From: Geodermatophilaceae bacterium URHB0062
GTDB taxonomy: Bacteria > Actinomycetota > Actinomycetes > Mycobacteriales > Geodermatophilaceae
Reading direction: 5' to 3'
Assembly (NCBI GenBank): GCA_000620185.1
Contig: JHVO01000017.1
Span: forward strand, 1-64,000
Length of the DNA: 64,000 nucleotides
Translations under genes and position numbers: made by a program
Notes under the pieces: model-generated
The model's input: only the letters and a program-made list of their open reading frames with translations
Databases searched by the model: none
What the model was told of the DNA's origin: nothing
Shown: in pieces, positions 6,462 to 14,816 of the stretch
Numbering within the stretch: the stretch's first letter is position 1
Layout: each line of letters opens with the position of its first letter

Positions 6462-8087
6462 GTGAGCGCGCCCGCCGACGGCGACCCAGGCTTGTACTAC
6501 GCGAGTTCTCGTGGCCGGTGGCTGCTGACTACAGCCGTCCTCGGTTCGGGCATGGTCGGGCTGGACGCCACCGTGGTCGGGATCGCCTTGCCCGCCATCG
6601 GTCGAGAATTCACCGTGGGGCTCGACGGGCTGCAGTGGGTGGTCACCGCGTACACCCTCACCCTGGCCGGCCTGCTACTGCTGGGCGGCAATCTCGGTGA
6701 CCGGTTCGGGCGCCGCCGGATGTTCGTCATCGGGGCTGTGTGGTTCGGCCTCGCCTCCGCGCTCTGCGGCCTTGCGCCCGGCGCGACGACGCTGGTGCTG
6801 GCCCGCGGGCTGCAGGGCGTGGGCGGGGCGCTGCTGACCCCAGGGAGCCTCGCGCTGTTGGAAGCGTCGTTCGTGGCAAAGGACAGGCCGCGGGCGATCG
6901 GGGCGTGGTCGGGGCTGAGCGGTGTGGCCGCTGCGGCCGGCCCTTTCGTCGGCGGTTGGTTGATCGCCACGGTCTCGTGGCGACTGGTGTTCTTCATCAA
7001 CGTGCCGCTCACCGCCGCCGTGGTGCTGATGGCCGCACGACACGTGCCGGAGTCACGCGCTCGAGATGGCCGCGGCCGCCTCGACGTGGTCGGTGCGCTC
7101 AGCGTGACGGCCGGGCTCGTTGCCCTCACCTACGGATTGATCGAGGGCCCAGCGACCCGGTGGACCTCGCCGGTCGCGGTGGGCTCACTCATCGCGGGCG
7201 TGGGGCTGCTCGAACTGTTTCTGCGTGTGGAATCCCGTGCCGCAGAACCGCTTCTTCCGCTCGGCCTCTTCGCGTCCGCACAATTCACCGCGGCCAACGC
7301 GGTCACGTTCGTGGTCTACGGGGCACTGGGCGGCGTGCTGTTCCTGACTCCCGTGGCGCTCCAGGAAGTCGCCGGCTACAGCCCACTTGCTTCCGGGGCG
7401 GCGCTTCTGCCAGTGACCATGATCATGTTCGCCTTGTCGGCCCGATCAGGATCGCTCGCTGTACGCATCGGGCCGCGGCTGCAGATGTCGGTCGGCCCCT
7501 GCATCGTCGCCACCGGTGTGCTGCTGCTCGTCCGCCTCACCGCGGACGGCAACTACCTCACCGAGGTGCTGCCTGCGGTAGTGGTCTTCGGCTTGGGCCT
7601 CGCGGTGACCGTCGCGCCGCTGACAGCCACTGCCCTCGGAGCCGTGCCAGCCCAACACGCCGGCGTCGCCTCGGCGGTGAACAACGACGTGGCCCGTGTC
7701 GCAGGGCTGATCGTTGTCGCCGTGCTGCCTGCGCTAGCGGGTATCACGGGCGACTCCTATCTGAATCCGGTGCAGCTCGGCACGGGCTTCCGGACGGCGA
7801 TGCTCGTCGCGGCGGCCACCTGCTTAGCCGGCGGAGTGCTGGCCGCTGGGACGATCCGCAACCCTGCACGGCTACCGCAGGCCGCTGGCCCTCCAAGGAA
7901 CACCGCTGCGGCCTGGATAGTCCCCCTTTGCGCGCCCCTGGCCGCATCATCAGCGCGGCCACGGACTCCTGAGTCCGAGCCCCCTGAGGGATCCCGGATG
8001 CGACGTCGACGGTCTCGGGCCCCTTCATCGCGGCTCCCTCCTTCAGACCACCACGGATGTCGTTGCTTGGACTATAAGGTCCAGTGA
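6462..8087 (+). CDS. DHA2-type MFS exporter (EmrB/QacA family)
   Basis: This is a proton-driven efflux transporter with about 14 membrane helices. Family features are the LDATVVGIALPAIG segment in helix 1, GGNLGDRFGRRRMF (motif A), LARGLQGVGGALLTPG (motif B) and LSGVAAAAGPFVGGWLI (motif C). The GTG at 6462 is preferred because it follows the CBS stop by a few bases; an in-frame TTG at 6435 would overlap that gene. The last ~60 residues after GTIRNPARLPQAAG are arginine- and proline-rich and not membrane-like. A +1 frame from about 7880 instead gives HRCGLDSPPLR and stops at 7972, a C-terminal pattern I know from actinobacterial DHA2 proteins. The annotated tail is therefore probably a frameshift product, and the true end may be 7972. 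Confidence 0.88.
   Translation: MSAPADGDPGLYYASSRGRWLLTTAVLGSGMVGLDATVVGIALPAIGREFTVGLDGLQWVVTAYTLTLAGLLLLGGNLGDRFGRRRMFVIGAVWFGLASALCGLAPGATTLVLARGLQGVGGALLTPGSLALLEASFVAKDRPRAIGAWSGLSGVAAAAGPFVGGWLIATVSWRLVFFINVPLTAAVVLMAARHVPESRARDGRGRLDVVGALSVTAGLVALTYGLIEGPATRWTSPVAVGSLIAGVGLLELFLRVESRAAEPLLPLGLFASAQFTAANAVTFVVYGALGGVLFLTPVALQEVAGYSPLASGAALLPVTMIMFALSARSGSLAVRIGPRLQMSVGPCIVATGVLLLVRLTADGNYLTEVLPAVVVFGLGLAVTVAPLTATALGAVPAQHAGVASAVNNDVARVAGLIVVAVLPALAGITGDSYLNPVQLGTGFRTAMLVAAATCLAGGVLAAGTIRNPARLPQAAGPPRNTAAAWIVPLCAPLAASSARPRTPESEPPEGSRMRRRRSRAPSSRLPPSDHHGCRCLDYKVQ
7744..8028 (-). CDS. Candidate leftward ORF downstream of operator A (94 residues)
   Basis: On the minus strand an ATG at 8028 follows a GGAGGGAGC ribosome site and lies about 43 bases downstream of the TATAGT box inside operator A, the same arrangement as for the GNAT and AhpD genes. 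The first residues read MKGPETVDVASGIPQGAR. After roughly 20-35 codons the frame is simply antisense to the MFS gene, so either this is the stub of a deleted gene or a promoter whose transcript now runs antisense to the exporter. I recognise no family. Confidence 0.25.
   Translation of the reverse strand: MKGPETVDVASGIPQGARTQESVAALMMRPGARKGGLSRPQRCSLEGQRPAVAVQGCGSSQRPALRRLSRWPPRRASPSGSPCRAAPDSDRSRP
8068..8083 (-). promoter_or_regulatory. Operator A: TGGAC-N6-GTCCA palindrome
   Basis: The 16-mer reads TGGACTATAAGGTCCA on the plus strand; its reverse complement contains TATAGT at the same offset as operators B and C. It lies between the end of the MFS gene and the peroxiredoxin gene (start 8208), and in front of the leftward ORF at 8028. 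The two 5-base half sites are perfect inverted repeats. I infer binding by one or both TetR proteins of this window. Confidence 0.65.
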
Positions 8088-8207
8088 AGCGACACGACCC
8101 GTGCGTCGGCCGCGCGGGCCCACTGTCGCGATGGGCGCCGGCTGTTGTCACTCTCCGCACACGGCGGAGACCGAACTGAACCATGCAGAGACGAGGAACA
8201 CCTGACC

Positions 8208-8681
8208 ATGTCCACACTTGAGCCCGGTGACCCCTTCCCGCCCGTGACCGTGCAGCCCGTCGGAGGAGCCGCCTTCGACCTCCCCGATGCCCTGGCAGGT
8301 GCCTACGGCGTCGTCCTCTTCTACCGGGGCTCCTGGTGTCCGTACTGCAATGCGCAGTTGCGTGCTTTCCAGAGGATGGAGAAGTCGTTGACAGAGCTGG
8401 GGATCAAGGTCGTGGCCCTGTCGGTGGACGACGAGGCCACCACAGCGGACCTTGTGTCGAAGCATCATCTCGGCTTTCCGGTCGGCCATGGCGCCGATGC
8501 TCGCAAGGTGGCCGAGGCAACCGGCGCCTTCGTCAACGAAGACCCGCTGTACCTGCAGTCCACTGGTTTCGTGCTGGACCCCGAGGGCCGCGTCCTGGTC
8601 AGTGTCTACTCCAGCGGAGCTATCGGCCGGCTCGTCCCTGATGACGTGATCGGGTTCGTCCGCTACCTCCAAGAGCGCTGA
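8208..8681 (+). CDS. Peroxiredoxin-like thiol protein (AhpC/TSA family)
   Basis: The 157-residue thioredoxin-fold protein has LFYRGSWCPYCNAQLRAFQ with Cys44 and Cys47, followed by GIKVVALSVDDE, GFPVGHGAD and STGFVLDPEGRVLVSVYSSG, a layout typical of the alkyl hydroperoxide reductase/thiol-specific antioxidant superfamily. The C-x-x-C pair instead of the T-x-x-C of classical peroxiredoxins suggests a peroxiredoxin-like or thiol-disulfide oxidoreductase activity. It is likely cytosolic, as there is no signal peptide. The ATG at 8208 has AGACGAGGA upstream. Operator A lies about 125 bases upstream, so it may belong to the TetR regulon. Confidence 0.85.
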   Translation: MSTLEPGDPFPPVTVQPVGGAAFDLPDALAGAYGVVLFYRGSWCPYCNAQLRAFQRMEKSLTELGIKVVALSVDDEATTADLVSKHHLGFPVGHGADARKVAEATGAFVNEDPLYLQSTGFVLDPEGRVLVSVYSSGAIGRLVPDDVIGFVRYLQER

Positions 8682-8785
8682 CCCGCCTTCTTGCGCAGAA
8701 TCGCCGCTGGCCGGCGACCGAACCAACGGCGAGCTGGCCTTCCAGGAGACGTACGGCCCAGGCCGCCGCGACGCCGGGAGGACGA

Positions 8786-10672
8786 ATGCACAGGAGGACC
8801 GACGTCGACGCCGTGGCAGGCGGGCGGACCATCGCGAAGGCGACCCGGGGTCCTTTGCGGGTCTTCGTGGGCACGGAGACCCGCGGTGCGGGTCTGCTCG
8901 TTGCCGCCGCCGCCTTAGCCCTCATCTGGGCGAACATTCCTGCCCTGGACTACGAGGCGGTCTGGGACTCGCCGCTGGCGGTGATGCTGGGGCGGTGGCA
9001 ACTGTCCCTGCCGTTGCGCGGGTGGGTGAACAGCGGCCTCATGACGTTCTTCTTCTTCGTCGTGGGGCTGGAGGCCCGACGTGAAGCCGACCTGGGCGAG
9101 CTGCGCCAGCCACGTGCCGTCATTCTCCCGCTGGCAGCAGGGCTCACCGGGCTTGCTATCCCCGCGGCGATCTACCTGTGCTTCACCGCCGGTTCCGGCG
9201 CTGCTCACGGCTGGGGGACGGCATTGTCGACGGACACCGCCTTCGCGCTCGGCGCGCTGTCGCTGGTGGGCCCGCGTTACGCCGACCGGTTGCGGGCCTA
9301 CATCGTCGCCGTGCTTGTCTTCGACGACCTCGCTTCGCTCATCGTGATCGCGGTCGTCTACTCCAAGCGGATCTCGGTGCTGCCCCTGCTCGTCGCCGTC
9401 GGCGTCTTCTCGGTAGTCCTCGGCGTGCGGGCCGCCGGCGTCCGAGTCGGCCTGGTCTTTCTGGTGCTTGGCGTGGTCATGTGGGCAGCCGTACTGGCAT
9501 CCGGTGTCGACCCTCTGGTCGTCGGCCTGGCGACCGGTCTCCTCGCTTACGCCTCCCCGACGAGGCGGACCACCCTCGAGCAGGCCAGCAGGGAGTTCCG
9601 CCGGTTTCGGGAGCAGCCCACGGGTTCGCACGCCCGACGCGCCGGCGCCAGTCTCGCGGCCGCGGTGTCGCCGAACGACCGGCTGGCCGCCCTGTGGCTG
9701 CCATGGACGAGCTATCTCGTTGTCCCCTTGTTCGCTCTGGCAAACGCAGGTGTTGCGGTTACCGGTCCGACGCTGTGGGCGGCCGTCCATTCCCCGGTCA
9801 CGCTCGGAATCGTGGTCGGTTACCTGATCGGCAAGCCGCTCGCGATCACACTCGCCTCTGATCTGGTGACCCGGCTGTCCCGCCGACGCCTGAGGCCACC
9901 GGTCGGCTGGGGGGCTGTGGCCGGCGCCGGGACAGCGGCTGGCATCGGGTTCACCGTCGCGCTCCTGATCGCCTCTCTCGCGTTCGACGGGCAACTGCTC
10001 CAACAAGCGAAGCTCGGCATCCTGGCCACGGTCGTGGCGGCCCCTCTGCTGTCCGCGGCTGTGTTCCGGGCGCTGGACGCCCTACCGCAACGCACCCACA
10101 TCCGCGCCATGCTCGGTGACCCGGTCGACCTGGTCGACCTCGCCGAGCCGGTCGATCCCGAGGTCGACCACATCCGAGGCCCCCTCGACGCGCCCGTGAC
10201 CGTGGTGGAGTACGGCGACTTCGAATGCCCCTACTGCGGCCGGGCCGAACCCGTGGTCCGAGAACTGCTGCGCGAATTTGCCGGCCTCACCTACGTCTGG
10301 CGTCACCTGCCGCTCGACGACGTGCATCCGCACGCCCGGCAGGCCGCCGAAGCGAGCGAGGCCGCCGCCGAACAAGGGACCTTCTGGGAGATGCACGACC
10401 TCCTCTTCCAGCACCAGGACAAGCTGGACCCCGAGGACCTCGTCGACCACGCGTACCAACTCGGTCTGGACGTCGCCCGGTTCACCCGCGACCTCGCCGA
10501 GCGCCGACACGCGGCCCGGGTCGACCGGGACGTCGAGAGCGCCGACGTCTCGGCCGTGGGTGGCACGCCGACCTTCTTCATCAACGGCCGCCGACATCAG
10601 GGCGCTTACGACATCGCCACGTTGTCGGCGTCGGTCAAGGCAGCAGGAGCCCGGGCCGCCATGGACCTCTGA
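8786..10672 (+). CDS. nhaA: Na+/H+ antiporter NhaA fused to a DsbA/thioredoxin-like domain
   Basis: Residues 1 to about 430 form an NhaA antiporter that exchanges sodium for protons across the membrane. It contains LMTFFFFVVGLEARRE, ALSTDTAFALGALSLVGP, and the essential Asp-Asp pair in VLVFDDLASLIVIAVVY (near residues 180-181). After RTHIRAMLGDP and a short acidic linker, residues ~450-628 form a DsbA-like domain with FECPYCGRAEPVV (CPYC at 481-484), FWEMHDLLFQHQ and the cis-Pro loop VGGTPTFFINGRRHQG. NhaA-thioredoxin fusions are known in actinobacteria, but the role of the extra domain is not settled; it may sense or correct redox state. Total length is 628 residues against ~390 for enterobacterial NhaA. 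The ATG at 8786 follows GGGAGGACGA. Confidence 0.93.
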   Translation: MHRRTDVDAVAGGRTIAKATRGPLRVFVGTETRGAGLLVAAAALALIWANIPALDYEAVWDSPLAVMLGRWQLSLPLRGWVNSGLMTFFFFVVGLEARREADLGELRQPRAVILPLAAGLTGLAIPAAIYLCFTAGSGAAHGWGTALSTDTAFALGALSLVGPRYADRLRAYIVAVLVFDDLASLIVIAVVYSKRISVLPLLVAVGVFSVVLGVRAAGVRVGLVFLVLGVVMWAAVLASGVDPLVVGLATGLLAYASPTRRTTLEQASREFRRFREQPTGSHARRAGASLAAAVSPNDRLAALWLPWTSYLVVPLFALANAGVAVTGPTLWAAVHSPVTLGIVVGYLIGKPLAITLASDLVTRLSRRRLRPPVGWGAVAGAGTAAGIGFTVALLIASLAFDGQLLQQAKLGILATVVAAPLLSAAVFRALDALPQRTHIRAMLGDPVDLVDLAEPVDPEVDHIRGPLDAPVTVVEYGDFECPYCGRAEPVVRELLREFAGLTYVWRHLPLDDVHPHARQAAEASEAAAEQGTFWEMHDLLFQHQDKLDPEDLVDHAYQLGLDVARFTRDLAERRHAARVDRDVESADVSAVGGTPTFFINGRRHQGAYDIATLSASVKAAGARAAMDL

Positions 10673-10851
10673 ACCAGGCGTCCTGCCAGGCGCCCAGAGG
10701 ACGCGGATCCCGAGACGCGACGACGATCCGCTCACGGACCTCGCCAGGTCCCGAGGTGCCGTCGTTGCCGACCAAGCTGACGAAAGGTCGCCGTCACCGG
10801 TTCGGCGTGGGCAAGCTGCGGCTCGGCCTCTCCCGTGCACGGCGAACCCGC

Positions 10852-12180
10852 TCATGTCGGCGGGCACGGGGGCACGGTGCCAGGACCGGGCGGTGGGTCG
10901 GGACAATTCGTGCGGCGCACCGCTCGTTCGGCGCCACGGATTCGACTGATCAAGAGGATCACCGCGACGGCGGCGAGCGCCGCGACGACCACCAAGTAGA
11001 CGAGCGCGGTCTCGCTCAGGCCGTAGCGCGATGTCGCAATGCCGCCGATCACCGCGGGAATGCCGGTCGCGAGGTAGCTGACGATGTAGACCGCGGTGAT
11101 CAACCCCGCCCGATCGCTGGGGACGGCCAACGCGACCACGACTCGGTATGCACCCATGAACGCAGGTCCGAATCCGAGTCCCGCGACAGCCGTGCCCACG
11201 AAAAAGACCGCGGGCGTCCCAGTGCGGATGGAACTGAAGGTCACCACGGCGCCGGCGATCAGAACGAGGCAGCCGCCCAACATCACCCTGGACGGCTCCC
11301 GTTTGGCGAGCGCAACCGAGCCCGCAGCCCCGAGACCGGTGAAAAGCAGGATCAGGACGCCGCCCCACGTCAGGTTGTCGGAGCGGGTCTGTTGCGCAGC
11401 GAGTGACGGCCCCAGCGACAGATAGAAGCCGGCAAGCCCCCACACGGCCACGAGGCAGGGGGCCGCGACGGCGAACGCTCCCCTCGCTTCGGGCGGCACG
11501 CGGATCTGTGGCCGGAGCGAACTCGGACGACCCATGCGGCGGGTTCCTGGTTCAGGCATCGCGGCAACAGCGGCAACCCCGGCGAGGAACGCCCCCAGCA
11601 GTACCCACCAGACGAAGTGGGTCGGCGCTGGCGCGTACTGCGCGAGCACGCTCGAACCGAGGGCGCCAAGCGCCTGACCGCCCGTCGGCGCCACGCTGGA
11701 CACGAGCGGCGCAGCAGCGCCGGCAGGCCGCAGATCCAGCATGGCCGCGCTCGCCGCTCCGCTGATCAAGCCAACGGCAACGCCTTGCAGCGCCCGGGCC
11801 GCGAACAGCGAGCCCACCCCGTGCGCACCGAGGAAGACCCCACAGCCGACGGCCCCCACGGCCAGACCAGCGAGGAGCACCGGCCGGCGGCCCACCTGAT
11901 CGGACAGCGAGCCGAAGAAGAGCAGCGTGACGAGCAGCACGACGATGTAGACGGTGAACAACGAGGTCAGCGTGGTCGCCGAGAAGCCGAACTGAACCTG
12001 GTACACCCGGTACAGCGGCGACACTGCCGCGTTCGCAGCGAACGCCAGAAATGCGATGGCGGCCGCCGCCCAGAAGGACAGGCCCTCGGGCAGCAGAAAC
12101 CGCCGCCACTGCTCATCTCGGATCGCGCCCCCGGACGCGTTCACGTCTCGTAGCTCGTGCCGTCGCATCGACGCGGACAT
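10852..12180 (-). CDS. MFS transporter, 12-helix drug/metabolite exporter type
   Basis: The protein has twelve predicted membrane helices with motif A variant FFGSLSDQVGRRPVLLAGL between helices 2 and 3, ARALQGVAVGLISGAASAAM as motif B, and PTGGQALGALGSSVLAQY in helix 5. The second half contains LTWGGVLILLFTGLGAAGS and GFGPAFMGAYRVV. It most resembles YcaD/EmrD-like exporters; the substrate is unknown. The ATG at 12180 was chosen because AGGAG lies six bases upstream; an ATG 48 bases earlier lacks a ribosome site. It faces nhaA tail to tail with a 180-base gap. The C-terminal ~25 residues are proline-rich and probably unstructured. Confidence 0.87.
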   Translation of the reverse strand: MSASMRRHELRDVNASGGAIRDEQWRRFLLPEGLSFWAAAAIAFLAFAANAAVSPLYRVYQVQFGFSATTLTSLFTVYIVVLLVTLLFFGSLSDQVGRRPVLLAGLAVGAVGCGVFLGAHGVGSLFAARALQGVAVGLISGAASAAMLDLRPAGAAAPLVSSVAPTGGQALGALGSSVLAQYAPAPTHFVWWVLLGAFLAGVAAVAAMPEPGTRRMGRPSSLRPQIRVPPEARGAFAVAAPCLVAVWGLAGFYLSLGPSLAAQQTRSDNLTWGGVLILLFTGLGAAGSVALAKREPSRVMLGGCLVLIAGAVVTFSSIRTGTPAVFFVGTAVAGLGFGPAFMGAYRVVVALAVPSDRAGLITAVYIVSYLATGIPAVIGGIATSRYGLSETALVYLVVVAALAAVAVILLISRIRGAERAVRRTNCPDPPPGPGTVPPCPPT

Positions 12181-12808
12181 ACCGCTCCTGTGTCGAGTTC
12201 CATCACTGGACCATCGGCGCGCGGTCATCAGGCAGTCGACCGTCGTGCCCGTCCCCGCGTCGTACGACCTTCGACACGCGCGCGGTGGACGACGCTCTGG
12301 CCGACTGGTCCAGCGCTGCTGACGACGACGTCGTCACTCGTCTCGGTGGATGCGCGTCTCACGGCACGTCGTCCTTTCCGCCAGATCGGTGGCTCCAGGT
12401 GCACTCTGGCTACCGGAAGGCCGGAGTGAATCCGTGAACACCCCAGGCTTGGTCTCCTGGCGGTCAACACCGCTCGGCGGCCCGCCTGCTGACTCGCCCA
12501 GCGGCGCTTGGACATGGGGTCGGCTCCCGCCCCGGCGACGCGCGGGTGGACATTCAGGTACCGCGCAACCGGTGTCTCTCTTCGGGCCGGCTCTTCGTGT
12601 CGGCGTGCGGATTGCGCGCGGCAATGACGGTGAACGCAGTGCCGGTGAGGGCAGGTCCTCGACCCACGGAGCGGCGGTTCGATGAGACGAGTAGCTCACG
12701 AGGTGACGTCGTGGCGGGCGTGAGGGAAACGGCGGTGCCCTCGTCCGTCGGCGACCAGCGAGGCTGTCCGCCGTCGTTGCGGTCGATGGATTGCGGCCGG
12801 ACAGCCCG
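12181..12808. other. Gene-free stretch between two leftward genes
   Basis: About 630 bases with no frame that shows a family feature. Open frames on both strands are arginine-rich. A plus-strand segment near 12270-12340 reads TFDTRAVDDALADWSSAADD, which looks protein-like but lacks a start and context. The promoter of the MFS gene should lie near 12190-12240. Confidence 0.4.
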
Positions 12809-13285
12809 TCAGCCGGCAGTAACCCGTGAGCGCACGCCGGGCCGGTTCTTGTCGAGCAGGTCCTCGTACTGCGGGTAGTGGTCCATGAACTCACGGACTG
12901 CCGGGCAGATGATGGTGACAGTGCGACCGGACCCGCGGATGTCGTCGAGGACATGGGCGATGAGTTCTGTGGCGATGCCGTGCTTCCGGAAGCCGGGCAC
13001 GACCGACGTCGACAGCAGCACGAACCGATGACCGACGATCTTGTAGGTGAGGATCGCGACCTCGTCGTCGTTGATCCATGCTCGGTAGACCGCGAGGTCG
13101 ACATCGTGGGTGATGTCGAGTTCATAGTCCGAGCCCCGAACGGGCCGGCTCGCCGTCTTCTCCGCCCTGGCGCCGTCCGCGATGCTCTTGACGAGTGCCT
13201 CGGTGCCCTCGTCGAGCCACTCGCCGTAGTCCGAGAACTGAGGCTGCTTGTGCAGCGGGTGCCAACTCTCCGATGGTGTGCTCAT
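12809..13285 (-). CDS. GNAT-type N-acetyltransferase (COG2388-like)
   Basis: A 158-residue protein whose second half matches the short GNAT fold of the COG2388/YjdJ group: AILTYKIVGHRFVLLSTSVVPGFRKHGIA carries the acetyl-CoA-binding R-x-x-G-x-A type loop, and CPAVREFMDHYPQYEDLLD is the closing cysteine-centred segment of the group. The N-terminal ~50 residues are extra and polar. The substrate is unknown. The ATG at 13285 has GGAGG a few bases upstream, and operator B with its internal TATAGT lies 36 bases before the start, so this gene is probably repressed by a TetR protein. Confidence 0.8.
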   Translation of the reverse strand: MSTPSESWHPLHKQPQFSDYGEWLDEGTEALVKSIADGARAEKTASRPVRGSDYELDITHDVDLAVYRAWINDDEVAILTYKIVGHRFVLLSTSVVPGFRKHGIATELIAHVLDDIRGSGRTVTIICPAVREFMDHYPQYEDLLDKNRPGVRSRVTAG

Positions 13286-13317
13286 AGTCGCTCGACCTCC
13301 AATAAGACGATTGAAAC

Positions 13318-13333
13318 AGGACTATACCGTCCA
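13318..13333 (-). promoter_or_regulatory. Operator B with embedded -10 box
   Basis: Plus-strand AGGACTATACCGTCCA; read leftwards it is TGGACGGTATAGTCCT, with GGAC/GTCC half sites six bases apart and TATAGT at the position expected for a -10 box about 36 bases before the GNAT start codon. A bound repressor would block the promoter. Confidence 0.65.
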
Positions 13334-13336
13334 TAC

Positions 13337-13348
13337 TAGGTCGACCTA
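13337..13348. repeat. Perfect 12-base palindrome TAGGTCGACCTA
   Basis: It adjoins operator B and overlaps the place of a -35 box for the GNAT promoter (16 bases upstream of TATAGT). It could be a second regulator site. Confidence 0.5.
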
Positions 13349-13690
13349 AGGGCTACGTCCTCCCGCGAGCCACGGGTGCGGCGAGGCAGCCCGTCAACCT
13401 CGGGCTTTGAGCCGTGACAGCGAACGAGGACCCGCGGCCACCGTCGTCGGCTCGGCTGGTGACGGGCGCGCCAGCGCATTCCCGGCCACCTCATCGGACT
13501 ACGTGACGGGACGTTCAGGTCCAGAACGCTGGCGATACGTGGTCGGACGATGCGCTGGGGACGGCGGGGCGACAGTCCGCCTGACACGTGTGCGCTGCCC
13601 CTCAGAAGCGGCTCCACGCGGCACCCGATAGGGCTAGCCCGTCCGAGAACCGCAAGCTCACGGCAGGATGCCTCCGGTAGCCTTCAACCC
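13349..13690. other. Intergenic stretch before the first tetR gene
   Basis: No supported gene. It should contain the promoter of the TetR gene at 13691, but I see no GGAC-N6-GTCC copy here. Confidence 0.45.
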
Positions 13691-14326
13691 GTGTCGGAGG
13701 CCGTCGAAGCCGTCTCGGCGCGAACCCCCCGGCTCACCGCGCGCGGAGCCGCCACCCGCGCTCGCATCGTCGAGGCGGCCGCGGAACTGATGTACGTCCA
13801 GGGTGTCAACGCCACCACCCTGGACGATGTTCGGGCAGCCAGCGGCACCTCGAAATCCCAGTTGTACAACCACTTCGCCGACAAGGACGCCCTGGTTCGG
13901 GCCGTCGCCGAGCTGTGGGCGGCGCGGGTGCTGGCCCGCGAAGAGGCGCACCTGTCCCGGCTCAACTCCTTCAACGGCCTTGTCCGCTGGCGCAACGCGC
14001 TGGTCCAACGCAACGCCGCCCAGAACGGCGCCTACGGCTGCGCTCTCGGGTCCATGGCCACAGAAGTCTCCGACCACGACCACGAAGCCCGTGAGACGCT
14101 CTCGGCCACGTTCCAGCGGTGGGAACAGCTGCTGGCCGACGGGCTCCGCCGTATGCAGGACAGCGGAAGACTCCGCCCCGACGCCGACGCCGACGCTCTC
14201 GCCACCGGCCTCATCGCCGCGCTGCAAGGCGGCTACCTGTTGGCTCAGACCGCTCGCAACGTGCGACCCATGGAGCTCGCCCTCGACATGGCACTCGACC
14301 ACGTGCGGACCCTGCTCACGAGCTGA
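13691..14326 (+). CDS. TetR-family transcriptional regulator (first of two close paralogues)
   Basis: The 211-residue protein has an N-terminal helix-turn-helix (ARIVEAAAELMYVQGVNATTLDDVRAASGTSK... with recognition helix SKSQLYNHFADK) and a TetR C-terminal ligand domain ending ALATGLIAALQGGYLLAQTARNV. It is closely similar to the regulator at 35121, with the same SGTSKSQLY segment, so both should read the same DNA. TetR proteins usually repress until a small ligand binds. The GTG at 13691 was chosen because earlier in-frame codons run through a non-coding-like stretch; the start is not certain. It diverges from the GNAT gene, with operator B in the shared gap. Confidence 0.9.
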   Translation: MSEAVEAVSARTPRLTARGAATRARIVEAAAELMYVQGVNATTLDDVRAASGTSKSQLYNHFADKDALVRAVAELWAARVLAREEAHLSRLNSFNGLVRWRNALVQRNAAQNGAYGCALGSMATEVSDHDHEARETLSATFQRWEQLLADGLRRMQDSGRLRPDADADALATGLIAALQGGYLLAQTARNVRPMELALDMALDHVRTLLTS

Positions 14327-14816
14327 CGCACCCGACTCGAGCCGAACGGGGGTGAACGCCGTGCAGCGCGCCGCGCCAGCCCCGAGCCGAGGCCACGGCC
14401 CTCGAAACCCCGCGGCTACATCCAGCGCCACCGGGAACGGCGGGCTGCCCTCCAGGTAGCGGCCAGTGGAATGTCACGCCTGTGGCAACGGCGAACGTCA
14501 GCTAGCCGTGAAGCCGTATCGCCGTTGTGTCGAGGACCCTCGAGGTCCCAAGAAGCACCGCTGCCGTCCAGCGACGCGAGCCCGTACACACAAGGAACCG
14601 AGAAATGCTCAACACTGTCGCCGTCGAAGTTGTTCAGCAAGGCGTCCCGATCAACCGGGGCATGATCGCCCGACCGGTGCGCAGAGCCTTCCATCGGTGC
14701 GCCGAGACGCTCGAGGCGGATGGACATAACACGTCGCTTCCCCGGGCCGGGGAGAGCGCAACCGACCTCTCGCGCCCGGGTCCGCAGCGTGACGTGGAGC
14801 GGTGGTCCTAGTGGTC
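14327..14816. other. Stretch with one doubtful small ORF
   Basis: A plus-strand ATG at 14605 after AAGGAACCGAGAA opens a 68-codon frame (MLNTVAVEVVQQGVPINRG...) ending at 14811. It has no recognised family and ends in an arginine-rich tail, so I do not call it a gene. Otherwise nothing was seen. Confidence 0.35.

Noticed and set aside
8915-10006. 363-codon frame antisense to nhaA
   Set aside because: Low-complexity, charged translation opposite a conserved antiporter.
12181-12240. Possible fifth GGAC operator before the MFS gene
   Set aside because: Only a single half site (TGGACC) is present; the second half at the right spacing is missing.
14605-14811. 68-codon ORF before the ssgA-like gene
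   Set aside because: Moderate ribosome site but no recognisable fold and a non-coding-like tail; kept only as a note.
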